DNA of 64,000 nucleotides from Daphnia carinata (taxonomy: Eukaryota > Arthropoda > Branchiopoda > Diplostraca > Daphniidae), in assembly GCF_022539665.2 (NCBI RefSeq), contig NC_081340.1, positions 1,054,001 to 1,118,000 on the forward strand. The letters run 5' to 3'. The notes under the pieces were generated by a model. That model was not told the origin of the DNA. It saw only the letters and a program-made list of their open reading frames with translations, and did no database searches. Shown in pieces: positions 43,513-56,936 of this stretch (positions are counted from its first letter, which is position 1; each line of letters starts with the position of its first letter). The position numbers and the translations under genes are program-made.

Positions 43513-46500
43513 GTAAGTCTTGAAATATTATTTTTTATTTTCTCTATCTCTCTGTCTGCGATTTCATCTTATTATTATTTTTTTTCTGTAAAGCGCGTCA
43601 GTCTTAAATTGCATGTGAAGAATGCAAAAATCCGTAAAAACTGCGACGCTTGTAAAATGCGTATTATTCAGGCTGGGATTTGTAAGAAAATCGATAGGTG
43701 AATGCATTTAGATCAGGACGTGTGGGGTATTTTTTTCTTTTTTTTTTTTTTTTGCTTGTTGATGGATTTGAATAAGTGAATCTACATGTCATTATAGCGT
43801 CGTAGACACCGTCGCTCTGAAAGAAAAGAGCTCCAAACGACTTTTTCTTTCAATCGTTCGAATGCAAATAAGTTGCTGCTGTGTGAGCGACGCACGATTC
43901 CTCTCCGGAGTGGAGGAAAATTTAAATGGAATAATTAGCTTTTCATTCTTGTGTACGAGTATGGAACAAATGGATTTTCGTTTACCCCCCCCCCCCCCCT
44001 TCCATTCAACCACTACTCCCGAAAAGTAGAACTTTTGGTCGAAAGTGTGGCACGGACGCAATTATACGTCGTCCACATGCTGCCTCCCTCCCCCCTTTTT
44101 TTTTATTACGACTTTATTCCGTGACACACGAAAAAAATAAACACAATCAAATCGTCCAGTTCTCCATTCAACAGAGCTGACAGAGTGTCGATAGCTTTCT
44201 TTTGCCTATGAACTTGAAGCTTAATCCAGTGTGGATGCATCACACCGCGCACGGCCCAATGTATTAAGCTGAATGTCATCGAATTTCTTGTTGAATTTCT
44301 TTCTTTAAAAAAAAAAAAATCCTTGCGACTTTTTATTTTGAATCAAAGTAGATCGTCTTATACTTTAACGTTTTTTTTATTTAAAAAAAAAAGCTGCAAA
44401 GCCTTTTTTCTATATAAACAAGCGTTGAAGCGACTAGAAGTGGCACTCGACGGACCTTGATCCGGCCTAGTGCGGCGGGACTGAAGAAACGAGAAGACTT
44501 TTTTTTTTTCCCCTTCTTTCCCAACACTTTGGCCCACTTTAGTGAAAATGAAAAGAAGGGAAAGAGCCGTCCAAGCGATTGGCACGAGGCTTCTGTTCAT
44601 CCATTTCAAAAGATTGCATTTTCTTCTTTTCATTTTTTCAATCCCGTAGACACGAAATGTGCACGGGAAAGAAGCGTCGATGATGGAAGTAGCGAGAGAA
44701 AATTGAATTTGAGTTTTCCAGTTCCATATTGTTTTTTGCTTTTATTTCTCTCTCTCTCGAAAAACAAGAACGTCTTGTCCGCTATTGACACGCACCCCTA
44801 TCAAAACTGCGTGTCTTGTTTCTTCCCCATGTGTTTTCAGATTGAAAAAAGGAAGATAACCGAGTGAATGAGTGAGTGTGTGAGAGATATGGTGAGGAAA
44901 TAACTCGAGAAGATATCGATTTTTTTTTCTTTTGTTTAGGAAAGAACAAGTTCTCTACGCAATCTTGAGAACATAGTGGTTCCCATCAGAGTTTCGAAAT
45001 CTCTTGTACGAGAAAACAAAAAACAATCTCATCCTATGTTTTGCCACGCCCACCATTGCACTTGTTTCAAAAGTCTCTGGTTTTGAGCCGATAATCAGGG
45101 GATGTTTATTCTTGCGCCATCTTAAACTTGCGCTTGACTAGAGGCTCACATTTTTTTTATTTATTTATCGCCAAAACACCGGCCGCCCTTTTTTGATTTT
45201 GCATCCCCAAAAACCGAACGGACAAAAACTCTTTAACGCGTTTGGTCACGGCCTACTGCACTAGCGAAATGGCTGTTCAGTAGCTTTTTGAATGCGCTTC
45301 TCTTTTTTTAATGACAGTATCCCTCACAATTTTTTTTAAAAGCAGAGAACCTTTAAAAAAAAAATGTGTTTTGTGTTTGTTCAATGGGCTTGATAACACT
45401 CGAACATTATAGCAAAATGTAGTGCCATTTTTTTTTGTTGTTGTTGGCTCTATTCTGTTGACTTTGTGTATCGTCTAGCCCCGTCTGCTGGCCATGTGAA
45501 ACACATTCACCTTGCTCTTTTCGCTTTTATTTATTTGTGATTGAATAGTTTTTTTTTTCTTTCTTTCTTTCTTTCTTGGCATATACTGTCCCAGGTATGT
45601 GCCAGTGAGGTGCTCGGGGTATATTCTCTGTTTAAAAACAGGTAGAGATTCGAACCGTACGGGGTCATATAATATGTCGAGACACGCTTTAAAGTAAAAA
45701 ATAAAAAAAAAGAAACCATTTTATTTTGTTAGCTCCCGTAAAAAAAAATCTATTGAATTTTTCTTGAAGTATTAAAAAAAAGGGGGTCAGAGGACTATGG
45801 ACATTTAGAAAGAAAAATTGTTAGTAGAACGTTATTCGATATTCAAGATGGAGAAGAAGAGCGGGGTTTCTTTTGAAATTCTTTTGTCGTCTTGGATATT
45901 ATCAATGTTTTTTTTATATTTCTCCGCCCTCTTTTGGATCTTCTACTGCTCTATTGCGAGGAGGGAGGGAATAAATATTGACATTCTTGATTCTCAATGT
46001 CCTATTTTCTTTTGTTGTATCTATGTGGTGAGCCTCACAATGATGGCACAGACAAGCAGGAGGAGGGGATCCGAAGGGAAAGAGATATAACTTGTGTATT
46101 ATCAGAATCATTAAGTTCTTGGCAAACTTTCTCTCTTTAAGAAAAATATTTTTTTTTTTTAAAGAGTGTGGATGTATTTTTTTTTTCGTTATTTTTGGCT
46201 TGTTGTTGCTGTTTTTTTCCCAGTATTGTATACACGTCCAGTTATGGACTCACCGGGTCCGAAAAGGCAAAACCATAACAGCAGATGGTTAGGTGCGCAT
46301 CCTGCTGCGATTCGTGAAACAAGCCAAAAAGAACGACTCTCTCTGGAGCACTGTCTCTCGTTTGTGTGTGTACACTCACTGACAACATCAACAATGGCCA
46401 CTGCAGATGCGATCGTTCTGTCTACAACGTCTAAACGAGCCTTCATTTCTTTCTTGCCAAAATCGAAAGTTGTCTTTTTGCCAAACTTAAAAAGAAAACC

Positions 46501-49500
46501 CACCTTTGTAGAAAGGACGTTTTTGTTTAACAATTCGAAATGCTTGTAAGTTTAAACATTAACGTGAGGTTGGTGGTGCAGGGTCGTCGTTTTCTCCTAA
46601 GAATTAAAGTGGTTAGGTTATTGCTTACATTAACTTGTATCTACAATGTGTTTGCCTTTTCGAAGCTTTCAGTTTTTATTTCTTTCTAATTGTTTTCTTT
46701 TTTTTTTTTGAAGAAAGAAAGAAAGAAAGAAAGAAAGAAGGGAAATGTTGTTTATATAAAGAGGGACGTAAAACGCAACGAGCCAAAATGCATCAAGATG
46801 TGGCCAGCCAGTCATAGCAGTTGTGTGTCTGCCGACCATTACGGCCTTGGAAAGTGGATTAAATCTTTAAAAAAAAATAACAAATAGTTTTTTTTTTTTT
46901 CTTTCTTGGATTTCTTTTGTGTGTGTGACGTTGGCTTCGCGAGCCTCTCCAAAAAAAAAAAAAAGAGCCTTTTTTTTTTTTTTAAGTTTTGTGCTCGAAT
47001 AAATCCCGAGCTAGTAAAGCTCTCGTTTGTTTTTCTCTTGTGGCAAACAAAAATAAACACTTGTCCCGAACGGACGGCTGCAATTGGAGAACGGGTTGTA
47101 GACGCCACACAACGTCGTGAGTCGTTTTTAGAAAGAAGAAAAAAAAAGTCCAGGGCCGGACTTCGTGTCCCTTTTTTTTTTTTTTTCTGGTTGTTGACCA
47201 CCTGATGAAGGAAATCGTACCGCAAACTCTGATTTCAAACTTTGGTCGGGGAAGGGGGAAGCGAAGTTATCTCTTTTTCTCTTGTGTTATAGTTTTTATC
47301 CAGAGGTATTTCCACCCTCCGTATTTCTTTTACAAACTCCCTCCGCCGCTTGTTGTAATCGAACCCATCCGACCCGTCGGTCGTTGTGGTTCTTGTACGC
47401 TCTTTTTTCGCTTCTGGCTAATTCAACTTGTATGTTTACTGCCATTGTAATTGTTTTTTTTTTTCTCTTCTTTTTCTTGTGTGTGTGTGTGTGGAGGGAA
47501 CGCCGTTTTTCGAGTTGGTTTCATTTCAATTCGAATATTGCGGTGCGAGAAATGTAATGAAATCGCAGGTTGTGAAAATTCTCATTTGAAAAAAAAAATT
47601 TTCTGCCTTTCTTTTGGTTAACAATCGCAGATTGCGATAAATTGAGGCAAAATGATGTGCGCATTCATTTGCGTCTTGATTCAATTTCGTTTTATGACTC
47701 AGTTAAGTGTGTAGATGCTAGAAAAATGGTGTCTCGCTGACGCCTCTCTCTTTTCAAAACACCGGAACGAAACTATTTTTAAGTGAAAGAGGAAGAAGCA
47801 CTTTAGTATTTTTTTTAAGGCCCCGAACTGGAGCGGACATGCACCCAACAAAAAAGGGAAAAGCGCACCTTCCTGTTTGTAATAATAACATTTATTAGAC
47901 CTTCGCCGGCACATCTTTTTTTATTGTTTCAAACTCAGCGATCTCCCCACATTCTCTCCCATGTGCATTTATTATTTTTTTCTTTCTCTTTTTAATGTTC
48001 CAAAAAAACAAACAAAAAAACAACAACGAACGGTAGGGGTAGAGGGACAGTCCGAGTGTAACGAAAAGGAATAATTGTTGCGAAGGGAGAGTAGGATTGA
48101 TGTCAATTGAAAGCCGAGAGCTCTACGTGCCCGCAACTTTTGTGGGCCACTGTGAAAGGGGTTTAATCAAAGCGATGCGGGAAACTTTTTTTTTTTATCT
48201 CTCAAATTCATCATAACATTTGGAAGGCGCTCACGTTCGATATGGTGAAATTTATTGTCGCAAAAACAAGAAGCGAAACAAAAAGGGCAAAAACTTTTTT
48301 GATTTAGTTTATCTTTTCGTGTTAGATATCCGCTCAGATTAATTGGCTTCGTTTCAATGAACCGTTTCTCTTTGCGTTTCGCCAATTGTGTGGCCGACGC
48401 GCCACACAATCGCGCTGCGAATATGAGTTTCGAAATAAAGAAAAAAAAAGAAAAATTTGAGACAGTGTGACCAAATGCTTCGTGTATTTACCGTGAATTT
48501 ACAGTGTGTGTGTGTGTGTACCTACGGTTCATTACCCGGGTTTAGAAAAAGCAAAGAAAAGAAAAAAACAGCTGAATTGTAGTGTGACAACGTGACCAAG
48601 CTATTCGATAGTTTTGTACCCGAAAAAAAGAGGAAAACTTGCGAGCAATTTGAACAAAAAAAGTTTTCTTTTTTGAAAGCAACTGTCATTATAGAGAGGA
48701 ATCTTGTTTATTTGCTTCCCTTATTTTTTTTTTTTTTCAATGCTTAAGTTTTTCTTTTTTTTTAACCGTGTATCCGTCGACCATCGACAATGGTGGCAAA
48801 TAAATCTTTAAAAAAAAAAGAAAGAAAAAAAAGTATAACGCGGTTAAGACAATTTTGATTTATTTCGAAGCTACGTAACGTCGCATTGGCCCAGAAAAAA
48901 GACGGATGGATGCGACATAAATAGGGAACGCACCCTCCTCCCAAAAGGGTTGGACATGTTGACACTATCCACATACGGTTCTATTTCTCTCTATCGCCGA
49001 GTTGTTGCGAGTATCCATTTTCACGGTTGGCTTCATCTGTTATTCCGAGCGCCTTTATCCGATCAATTCATTTCACGACGACGAAGACACACAAGAGAGA
49101 AACTGCGTATAGACGGAAAGCATTTTAGAAAAAAAAAAAAGAAGAATATGTGTTTGAACGAGACAGAGAAAAAGGTGGCCCAGGAGAATGTGTTACACCC
49201 CGCCCAGTTGAGGGAATATCAACACGCACAGGCCGCTTCTCCCCCTTCTCGGCCCTCCGTCTTAACAGTGTTGCGCCAGTTTGATTACAAGGCCTGGCTT
49301 TTTCCAGGGAGCAGCAGGGAAAAAGTGACATGTAAACCGAACATGAACGAAATCCCTCCGTTGGGTCGTGATGAGTTTTCATTGGGGTGGGTGGGGGAGG
49401 TTTAAGCTCTTTCTTGCACTGGTTATATAACGCCAGTTTGCGAAGATAGAATTAGAAAAAAAAATTAAAATTAAAAGGGATTTTGGGATCGTTGTAAATA

Positions 49501-49721
49501 AAAATGAACTTGTGACAGCTTTAGCAGGCGTTGATTGGTGTTTCATTTGAAGCTCTGGAAAGAAATTAGGGACGTAAACTTAGTTTGATTGTGGGATGTC
49601 GGCTCTTGAATATGTGGGTTTTGATAATCCCATTTTTTGTGTGTGTAGACATTGCGTTGATGTTTGTTGGCAGAGGGACTTGAGATTACAAGATGAACTG
49701 CGTAGTGCCGTCAAATTTGGG
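43513..49721. other. Homopolymer-rich non-coding stretch, probable long intron
   Basis: About 6.2 kb with runs of A and T up to 15, CTTT/GAAA repeats (45565, 46715), a C run near 43985 and a GT microsatellite near 48505. No exon with paired splice sites was recognised. Short open frames here are compositionally skewed. Confidence 0.45.
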
Positions 49722-52178
49722 ATGATGTCGAACTCTAATAATGCGTCCGGTACAAAAGTCTTCCTATCCTCGGGCTTTTAAAAAAACAAAAAAACATTAT
49801 TCTTTCGTTTTTCGGTTATGTTATGCGACGATATGCGCGCGGTTTGCGGTGGCAATTCGGGTGAAGGGTTTTGCGTCATTACCATACACGACCGCTTAAA
49901 GAGTTTTTCATTAAGCCATTCCAAGGAGTAAACAGCAGACGAAAAAGTCATTTATTATTTCATGTGTTTGATTCAATTTTACAGACTGGTTTTGCTAAGT
50001 CTTCACAAGCTCAAGCTCATTGTCAACCAAGAGTGATTGTAAGTGGTTCAGATGAATTCACCCTGTTTTTGGCAGTCTAGTGACCCACCTTCTGATTACT
50101 CCATTTGCCATAAACATTTTTCACAATATCTGCCCATTGCTTCGCTGTTCCCTTCAGCTACAGCTAAATGATTCAATAGCATGAGCATGACCCAACATAG
50201 GCCTTTTATACCTGGTAGCTTGGCACGGAGATCCTTAGAACTGTTTGCTTTATGATACTTATCATCCACTGTCAGTATACCTTATCACACGCGCTAGAGC
50301 AGTTGAGGTTTAATTGAGAAGCACGAGTTAATTTTTCATTAATCATTACAGCTTCTTCCTAGCTTCCGGTGCGCCAGTTCTTCACCTTTTGGGAATTCTT
50401 TTTTTTTCGGATGCAATTTCTAATAGCTCATGTTTTCTTATAGGAGAAGAAGTTATCTTCGGGTTCTCTAAGTTCCGGAGGCTGCGATGGAGCGCGCCCG
50501 AAAGTGGTTACTGTTAGGCACCCAGAGTCGAACAAACCAAAACCTACTGTTAAAAAGAATAAACCGATCCAAGCTGATCTGGATGTTGCCAAAGAATTTA
50601 TTCGTTGCAAAGAAGAAGGTATTTTGTCTTAACTATTTCGACCGTTTTCTGTATACGATATTTAACAGAATGTAACGTAAAACAGGGAAATCACGATTGG
50701 ACTTATCCAAATCAAGTGTGACCTTGCTACCTCCCTCAGTTCGTGACCTAACTCATTTGACCGAATTCTACCTCTACGGAAACAAATTGGCGTGTCTTCC
50801 TCCTGAAATAGGATGTTTAGTAAACCTTTCAACTTTGGCGCTCAATGAAAATTCTCTGACAGCCTTGCCAGATAGCTTGGCCAACTTGCGTTGTCTTCGT
50901 GTACTCGACCTACGACACAACAAGTTGCATGAAATTCCTGACGTAGTTTACAAACTTCATTCGTTGACCACTCTCTTTCTGCGCTTTAACCGAATTCGCG
51001 TGGTTGGTGAAGAAATCCGTCAGCTCACTCATCTGACTATGCTTAGTCTTCGGGAAAACAAAATCCGCGAACTACCAGCAGGAATTGGTCGCCTGACCAG
51101 TTTGATCACTTTTGACGTGTCTCACAACCACCTGGAACACCTTCCCGAAGAAATCGGCAATTGTATCCAGCTGTCTTCGCTGGATTTGCAGCATAATGAG
51201 CTCCTCGATATACCTGAGAGCATCGGCCAGCTTCGCAATCTCAACCGGTTGGGCTTGCCATATAATCGTCTGACGAGCGTACCCAGATCACTGAGCAATT
51301 GTATCCATATGGACGAATTCAACGTTGAGGGCAACGCCATTTCCCATCTTCCCGATGGGCTTTTGTCTTCACTGAGTCAACTGACTTCTATCACCTTCTC
51401 CCGCAACTCCTTTACCGCTTATCCATCGGGCGGACCTTCCCAATTCATCAACGTACACAGCATCAACCTGGAGCACAATCAAGTAGACAAAATTCCGTAT
51501 GGAATATTCTCTCGAGCCAAACATTTGGCCAAACTGAACATGAAGGAAAACCTATTGACCTCTCTACCATTGGATATTGGGACGTGGGTCAACATGGTGG
51601 AACTTAATCTCGGTACTAACCAACTTAACAAAGTCCCTGACGATATCGCTCTTCTTCAATCTCTTGAGGTATGGTTTATTATTCGTATGTTTAAAACATC
51701 TGAAATTATTGTAACCTTTTTTTTCTAAATGTGTTTATATAGGTGTTGATCCTATCTAACAATAATCTAAAGCGAGTGCCAAATAGCATCGGCAATCTGC
51801 GCAAGCTAAGAGTCCTTGATTTGGAAGAAAACAAACTCGAAACTTTGCCCAACGAGATTGGATTTTTACGTGATTTAAAGAAATTAATCGTCCAGTCGAA
51901 TCAACTAACTTCCTTGCCGCGGGCAGTAGGCCACCTCTCTAATTTGACCTACCTTAGTGTAGGGGAAAATAATCTGTCCTATATGCCGCAGGAAATCGGT
52001 ACGCTCGAGACATTACAATCACTATCTGAATGATGATCTGAATTTGCACAATCTGCCGTTTGAATTGGCATTGTGTTCCAGTCTACAGATTATGAGTATC
52101 GAAAACTGTCTGCTGTCGCAAATTCCGGCTGAGATAGTAGCGAGAGGCCCGGTAGCGAGTTGGAGTTTTGCATTTTGA
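49722..52178 (+). CDS. SHOC2: Leucine-rich repeat scaffold SHOC2 (Sur-8), frameshifted near its end
   Basis: SHOC2 binds MRAS and PP1 to activate RAF in the Ras-MAPK pathway. Core exons 50444-50618, 50686-51668 and 51743 onward join in phase. The match begins at [11 protein letters not shown], then [19 protein letters not shown] and about 18-20 LRRs of the LxxLxLxxNxLxxLP type. Upstream exons are tentative: 49722-49757 ([10 protein letters not shown]) and 49985-50038, which keeps phase. At about 52016, after LETLQS, a one-base shift is needed to continue into [17 protein letters not shown] and IMSIENC. After IVARGP the usual C-terminal segment (QFLKMQGPY type) is missing and the frame stops at 52178, where an amine oxidase fragment begins on the other strand. 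It may be a pseudogene or an assembly join. Confidence 0.8.
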
Positions 52179-52179
52179 A

Positions 52180-52345
52180 ACCCGTTACAATAATTAGCTA
52201 TACGATCCGCCTCTCTACATCCCGTCTCTACCGCACCATGTACTGTGCTGTAGAAAAAATCGTGCGTTGCTTCGCCAGCGAAAAAGAGCCGAGGATAGCC
52301 ACTGGAATCATAGACCGGCTGAGCAAGATCAGATGCGCACACGTT
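52180..52345 (-). pseudogene. C-terminal fragment of an FAD-dependent polyamine/amine oxidase
   Basis: The frame reads DLAQPVYDSSGYPRLFFAGE, then ATHDFFYSTVHGAVETGCRE, the FAD-binding C-terminal motif of spermine/polyamine oxidases. Only this last exon is present; it abuts the damaged 3' end of SHOC2. An N-terminal piece of the same kind of protein lies at 58625-58724, same strand, 6.3 kb away. Confidence 0.8.
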
Positions 52346-52357
52346 CATCACACTGAT

Positions 52358-52668
52358 TCCGAGTTAACGATTTCCAAAACTAATTAATACAAATTAAAGA
52401 TTTAACGGAAAATGAACTTGATTTGTTGTCACGTGATGCGTCGTGTCTAATAAAGGAATATTTGATCAAACGAGCGTTAATTGGTACAGAATTACTCAAT
52501 CCGTAGTACTTTCACCATCCGATATCCCTCATACAAATTATTTAATATTCTGATTTACACCAGTCATAATCAAGCAATCTCATCTCTGATCTTGATCTAT
52601 TGGTACGTCACAATAAGATGTGACCGCAATAAGATGTGAGATAAGAAATACTTAGATTCGACGTATTA
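52358..52668 (+). repeat. Direct repeat J, left copy
   Basis: About 310 bases nearly identical (one or two changes per 30 bases, diverging more toward the end) to 59634-59966 in the same orientation. AT-rich and non-coding, without obvious terminal inverted repeats. Confidence 0.9.
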
Positions 52669-53143
52669 ATAAGTGAGGTTGCAAGGGTTGAGGTAAACTA
52701 GTATTGTGAAATATCTATATAACAAACTGCTTCGCCGTTGACTATTAACATACCAATTGCATACAAAATCCTGGAACACTGTACACATTATGCCAATCAT
52801 CAATGTTCATTACACACAATTAGAAAATTCAAAATACTAAAGCAATTATTAGCACAAACTTCGTCAAACCGGTGATTTTACGGGACACTGGCACAGTGTC
52901 GTTGATCAATGCGCCTGCCTGTTGCAATATAGCAAGCAAGCTTTCGCAACGGGTGGTTCTTTTAACTGATGCGCTACCTCTAAAAAAAAACTTGGCCGCC
53001 ATCTTGGCATCGAACGCATCGAGAAAAGAAAACGCTGCTTGAATGACAGATGCGCGCATCCTGTCGTAAAATTTAGGTCTTGGCCACGCTAACGGGACAT
53101 AGCCAAAGGACTCGACGTAAAATATGCAAAAGGAAATTATCAA
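52669..53143. other. Unrecognised intergenic sequence
   Basis: No gene recognised. Minus-strand sequence near 53140-52985 gives a plausible but unidentifiable frame that may belong to the neighbouring broken gene. Confidence 0.35.
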
Positions 53144-55430
53144 TTATTCAACATATTTGATCTCGCATTCCAGTTCGGGACACAACGTTCTGACGAGGGG
53201 GAAAAAAAATTCTCTTACCGCATCAATATTCGTTGGGCTCGTGCCTGTCGTTGGTGATGGACGTGCACCAACGCTGGCCGTTTCAGCTTTCTTGTTTCGC
53301 AGTGTCTTGACTAATTTCCAGCGGGCCGCACTGCCCTTCGCTGTCGATTTGAGTATCTTCTGCTGTTCAACATCCATCGGATCCATGTTATCTTCGCCAT
53401 CTTGAATGTAGCTTAGGTTGACCTCTACGCCATGAATGGATGGACTCAATGGCCGCTTTTGCTGTCGGCATCGGTGATGTTCCAGCCGCTGCGATGCTGT
53501 TGGTGCTGGCGTAGTAGACATTCGTCCCGTAAGGTTGCGGTTCCGATGCTTCTTCGTTTCCGTCTTTCAGCGCCGTAGTTGAGGTGAAAAACGAAAAGAC
53601 GGACGATGCGATGTTGCTGGCCGTACTTCCGGCGGCTGACAGGATGTTACCACTGCTCGGGAATATGTCCGAACCTCTCGAGCCGGATATGGATAGCCGC
53701 CGCAAACGTCGTCGGTTCTATTGCAGCGTCGCCCGTGTGCCTAGTTGCTTCGCAGTATTCCGGTTCTTTGTTATCGTCTTCGTAGTGATAAAAGAGCTCG
53801 TTTCCGCCTTCGTTATCATCGTCAAAACTCTGATCATGCGGAGTATCAGACCCGCTAGTTTCGCCGGAAGAATAATCGTCGTCTTCGTCGTCCTCATCGT
53901 GCGCTTTGACGCTAACTTGTTTCGACTCGACGGCCGGCTCTTGCACAGTAATTCCGGCTCTTGCACAGTAATTCCGGCTCTGTTTGGTGAACTCGTATAC
54001 GATGCCCAGTCGTCATTCTCTTCATCCGCCACGCACTGCGGCTCGGCAGTTATGGCCGTCTCGTAAACAACCGGAGTCGCATAGTCCCACGTTGCTTCAG
54101 CTGGAGGCAAATAACTGGCGTCCTCACCAGAGGGCCGCATGCCGTTAACAATGGCATCGCCTTCCAGCGCTGGATAAACTGGAATCCGGGCTTGGAGTTC
54201 ATTTAAAACGGCCTGCATTTGATTGCCGTATGTTGTCTGTTGATTATATTGGCGAGCAGCTTCAGCCAACGGGTCAGTTCCACCAGATTCCGCCTTTCGT
54301 TCCATCTCTTCCAGTTGCATCATACCGTAACGATACCACTCATCGTCCATATCGATACTTTCCTCAGTGCTCTGCCAACGCGGTGCCGTGCGGTTGACGT
54401 TGGCCAACGGGCTTGGGGAAGAGGGTGCACTCTCAATGTTGGCCGTTGGCCGGAATTGTTCCGGTTCAAGGTAATCCATGGATTGCGGGGATGGTTGCAC
54501 AGCCATTGCATTTTTCGGGGAATCATCTGCTGCAGCGACGCTATTCGCTTTGGCTTCGCTTCGGGCTGCATTTGATGGCTACTCTTGGGAAAAAGATTTC
54601 CTCGTTGTCACAATCCCATTGTTCCTTTATTTCCGCCTGCTCTTCTCCCGACGGACGGCGGGCCACGAAATCCAAATTCAAACTGAGGCTAACACTAGCG
54701 CCATCATCCGAAATGGACGGCGCACGTTCTCTACGGCGATTGTCCGACTTAATACTGCTGGACGAAACGATGGCTACGTCGGGCAATGCCATTGGAGCCG
54801 GAGATGGAACCGTAGTAGCGGCTGCTTCAGCTGCTGCCAATCTTCGGTAACGGCCCAATGCTCTAGAGGCCGCAAATTCTCCATAAGGCGGGCTACTTGG
54901 TCGCCTGGCCAAATGTGACGGTTCCGCCCCAGGTATGGGGGCAATATGGGAATTGTCCCACCCTCGACTAGCGCCACTTGACGTCGCCCCTTGTCCCGTC
55001 GCATCACCGTCCCAATCATTGCCGGAATCAAATCATTCGTTACAGTACGAGACAAAAGCTCGGCTGCTATGGTCACTCGAATGGTTTGCCAACGACGTCT
55101 AGGGTCCGTAGTGGCCGACGGGGCGTCACGACCCAATCATCGTTTTGTTGAGGCAAACTGTGCAGACTTTCGGGCCTCTTTCCGTCCGCACTTCCTCTCC
55201 GTCCGCCAATCATGTTCGTCAATTGTTTCATCATCTTCATGCCTTTTTTCAAGCCCGGCAACGAAGACGTCCGGCTGAAAGAAAAACGTTTGCCATGACC
55301 TTCATCTGATTTACTAAAATGGCCGGTACTTCCGCTGGCGCTGTGGGACAAAGGCTGTCCATCCATTTCTTGGATGGTGAATTTCATAGTTGTGCGTACT
55401 TTCATGACAGTGCTGGTCCTGTTTTCTTTT
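53144..55430 (-). pseudogene. Unidentified large protein gene, broken by several frameshifts
   Basis: Protein-like sequence runs in order along the minus strand but changes frame at about 55040, 54590, 53950, 53720 and 53450. Segments include SFSRTSSLPGLKKGMKMMKQ, a Ser/Pro-rich middle, EWYRYGMMQLEEMERKAE, a very acidic run near 53900 (HDEDDEDDD) and RWKLVKTLRNKKAE near the end. The composition suits a cytoplasmic scaffold or synaptic protein, but I do not recognise it. One break is an exact 20-bp tandem duplication. A plausible acceptor (AAAACAG) lies at 55426. Confidence 0.6.
53941..53980 (-). repeat. Exact 20-bp tandem duplication causing a frameshift
   Basis: The unit TTGCACAGTAATTCCGGCTC occurs twice without change. 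Twenty is not a multiple of three. On the minus strand the acidic reading frame continues correctly only if one unit is skipped. Confidence 0.95.
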
Positions 55431-56775
55431 TGTTTGATAATGATGTCATTAACCAATAAAGTCAGAGAAACAAATAATTCAGTTTGGCGTACTCGCTGAC
55501 AAGTCGAGTCGCAGCTGCGACCGGCTAAATTGATGGGCGCAACACGCAAACTGTTTCCCTCCTATTTTTTTTTCTTCTTTTACTCAAACATTTGGCACGG
55601 CTCTCTCTCCTTTCGGCGAAAAGAAAAATAAAGAAAAACTCGACGCAATAATTACGGCGCCCAAGTTATTGTCGTTTTGTGTACTCGACTGTGTGTGTGT
55701 GTTCGTTGCTGGCTATCGGGGAGGGCGCAAAGATATGTGGCCGCGTCTGGCCGGCCTCAATAAAACAAATGGCTATTAGCTTCTTTGCTTCCCTATAAGA
55801 AAACACGACACGAAATTTAGCGGCAGAGCGTGTAGCAAACAAAAACGTATCTCGTTCTTTTCTCTTCGTTTTTTGTTTCACAGCCAAGAACAAGGAGAAA
55901 ACAAGTGAAGGGCCAATAAATCGATCTGCTATGTATCGCATTAACAGCACTAGCCACAAGGGCGAGGGTGGCAAAGAAAAAAAAAAAAAGGACGGCCTGA
56001 CAAATGACGTATAGACGTTTCGTAACATTGAATAGATTTCGCGAGAGACGGATGGACTGGGAGATGTCGAAACAAGAAGGATAGAACGTTGCACGTCAGT
56101 ACTTATGGCATATACAAAACTACTATCAAATGCATTTTTTTTCTTCTTTCCTTTGTGTGGAAATAAAAACGATACAGTTGAAGCAAAGAGAATGAGATTT
56201 TGATGCGGTTCGTGAGCTTGTACGTTGAAAGTTGCGTGTGTTGAATGATTCACGAACACAGACCCATTCCAAATCTCCGTGGAAATAAATAAAAAGAGCA
56301 AAGTTCTTTGGGTGGAGGCGATGTTTTTGAAAACGATGCAACTGAACATTCGTTTTCTTTTTACGTCCGTGTACTTTGTGTGTGTGTGTGTGTGTGTGTG
56401 CCATTCGAAATATGACGCAGCCCACAAAATACGTGCCCAATATCTTCGATATCAATAAATGACATGCAAACGGGCGCGAGGTTCAAATCCAGTCTGACCC
56501 ATTTTCTTTTTCTCAAAGAAATTCTTTTATAGTTGCAAATAAAAGACGCTCACAAAAAAAATTCTTTTCTCAGATTCAAAGTCACGCAGTTTGTTTGCCC
56601 CATTCGATATTATTATTGAAAATAAAAATAAATAAATAAAAAAACTCAGCCAAATGGCGATAATAATCCGGTCAAAGATTCATGTCCAGCACAGAACGAG
56701 AACGGACCTTCTAGCCAGTAGGGCAAAAGAAATCAAATAAAAACGAACAGGGCAAATGTTTTGTGTTTTTTTTTT

Positions 56776-56898
56776 TCCCTTGTTTATATCTCTCCGCTTG
56801 CGCGAGAATCAACAACGGGGGGGCTTTTCACTTGACATTCGTACTGTCCCTTGTTTATATCTCTCCGCTTGCGCGAGAATCAACAACGGGGGGGCTTA
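56776..56898. repeat. Local direct duplication, 52-bp units, next to G runs
   Basis: 56776-56827 (TCCCTTGTTTATATCTCTCC ... CAACAACGGGGGGG) is repeated at 56847-56898 essentially unchanged. Confidence 0.92.
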
Positions 56899-56936
56899 CC
56901 GACAACGTGAAGTCGGGGGGGGGGGGGGGGGACGGA

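Noticed and set aside
45640-45670. Possible tRNA: GGTTCGAATC on the minus strand
   Set aside because: The B-box-like match has no pairing T stem and no acceptor or anticodon arms around it.
55666-56427. Minus-strand open frame of 253 codons beginning near a GT repeat
   Set aside because: It contains translated microsatellite and skewed Phe/Ser/Lys composition with no domain; treated as chance.
56470-56510. Possible tRNA: GGTTCAAATCC
   Set aside because: Perfect B-box consensus, but the flanking bases do not form a T stem and no cloverleaf is present upstream.
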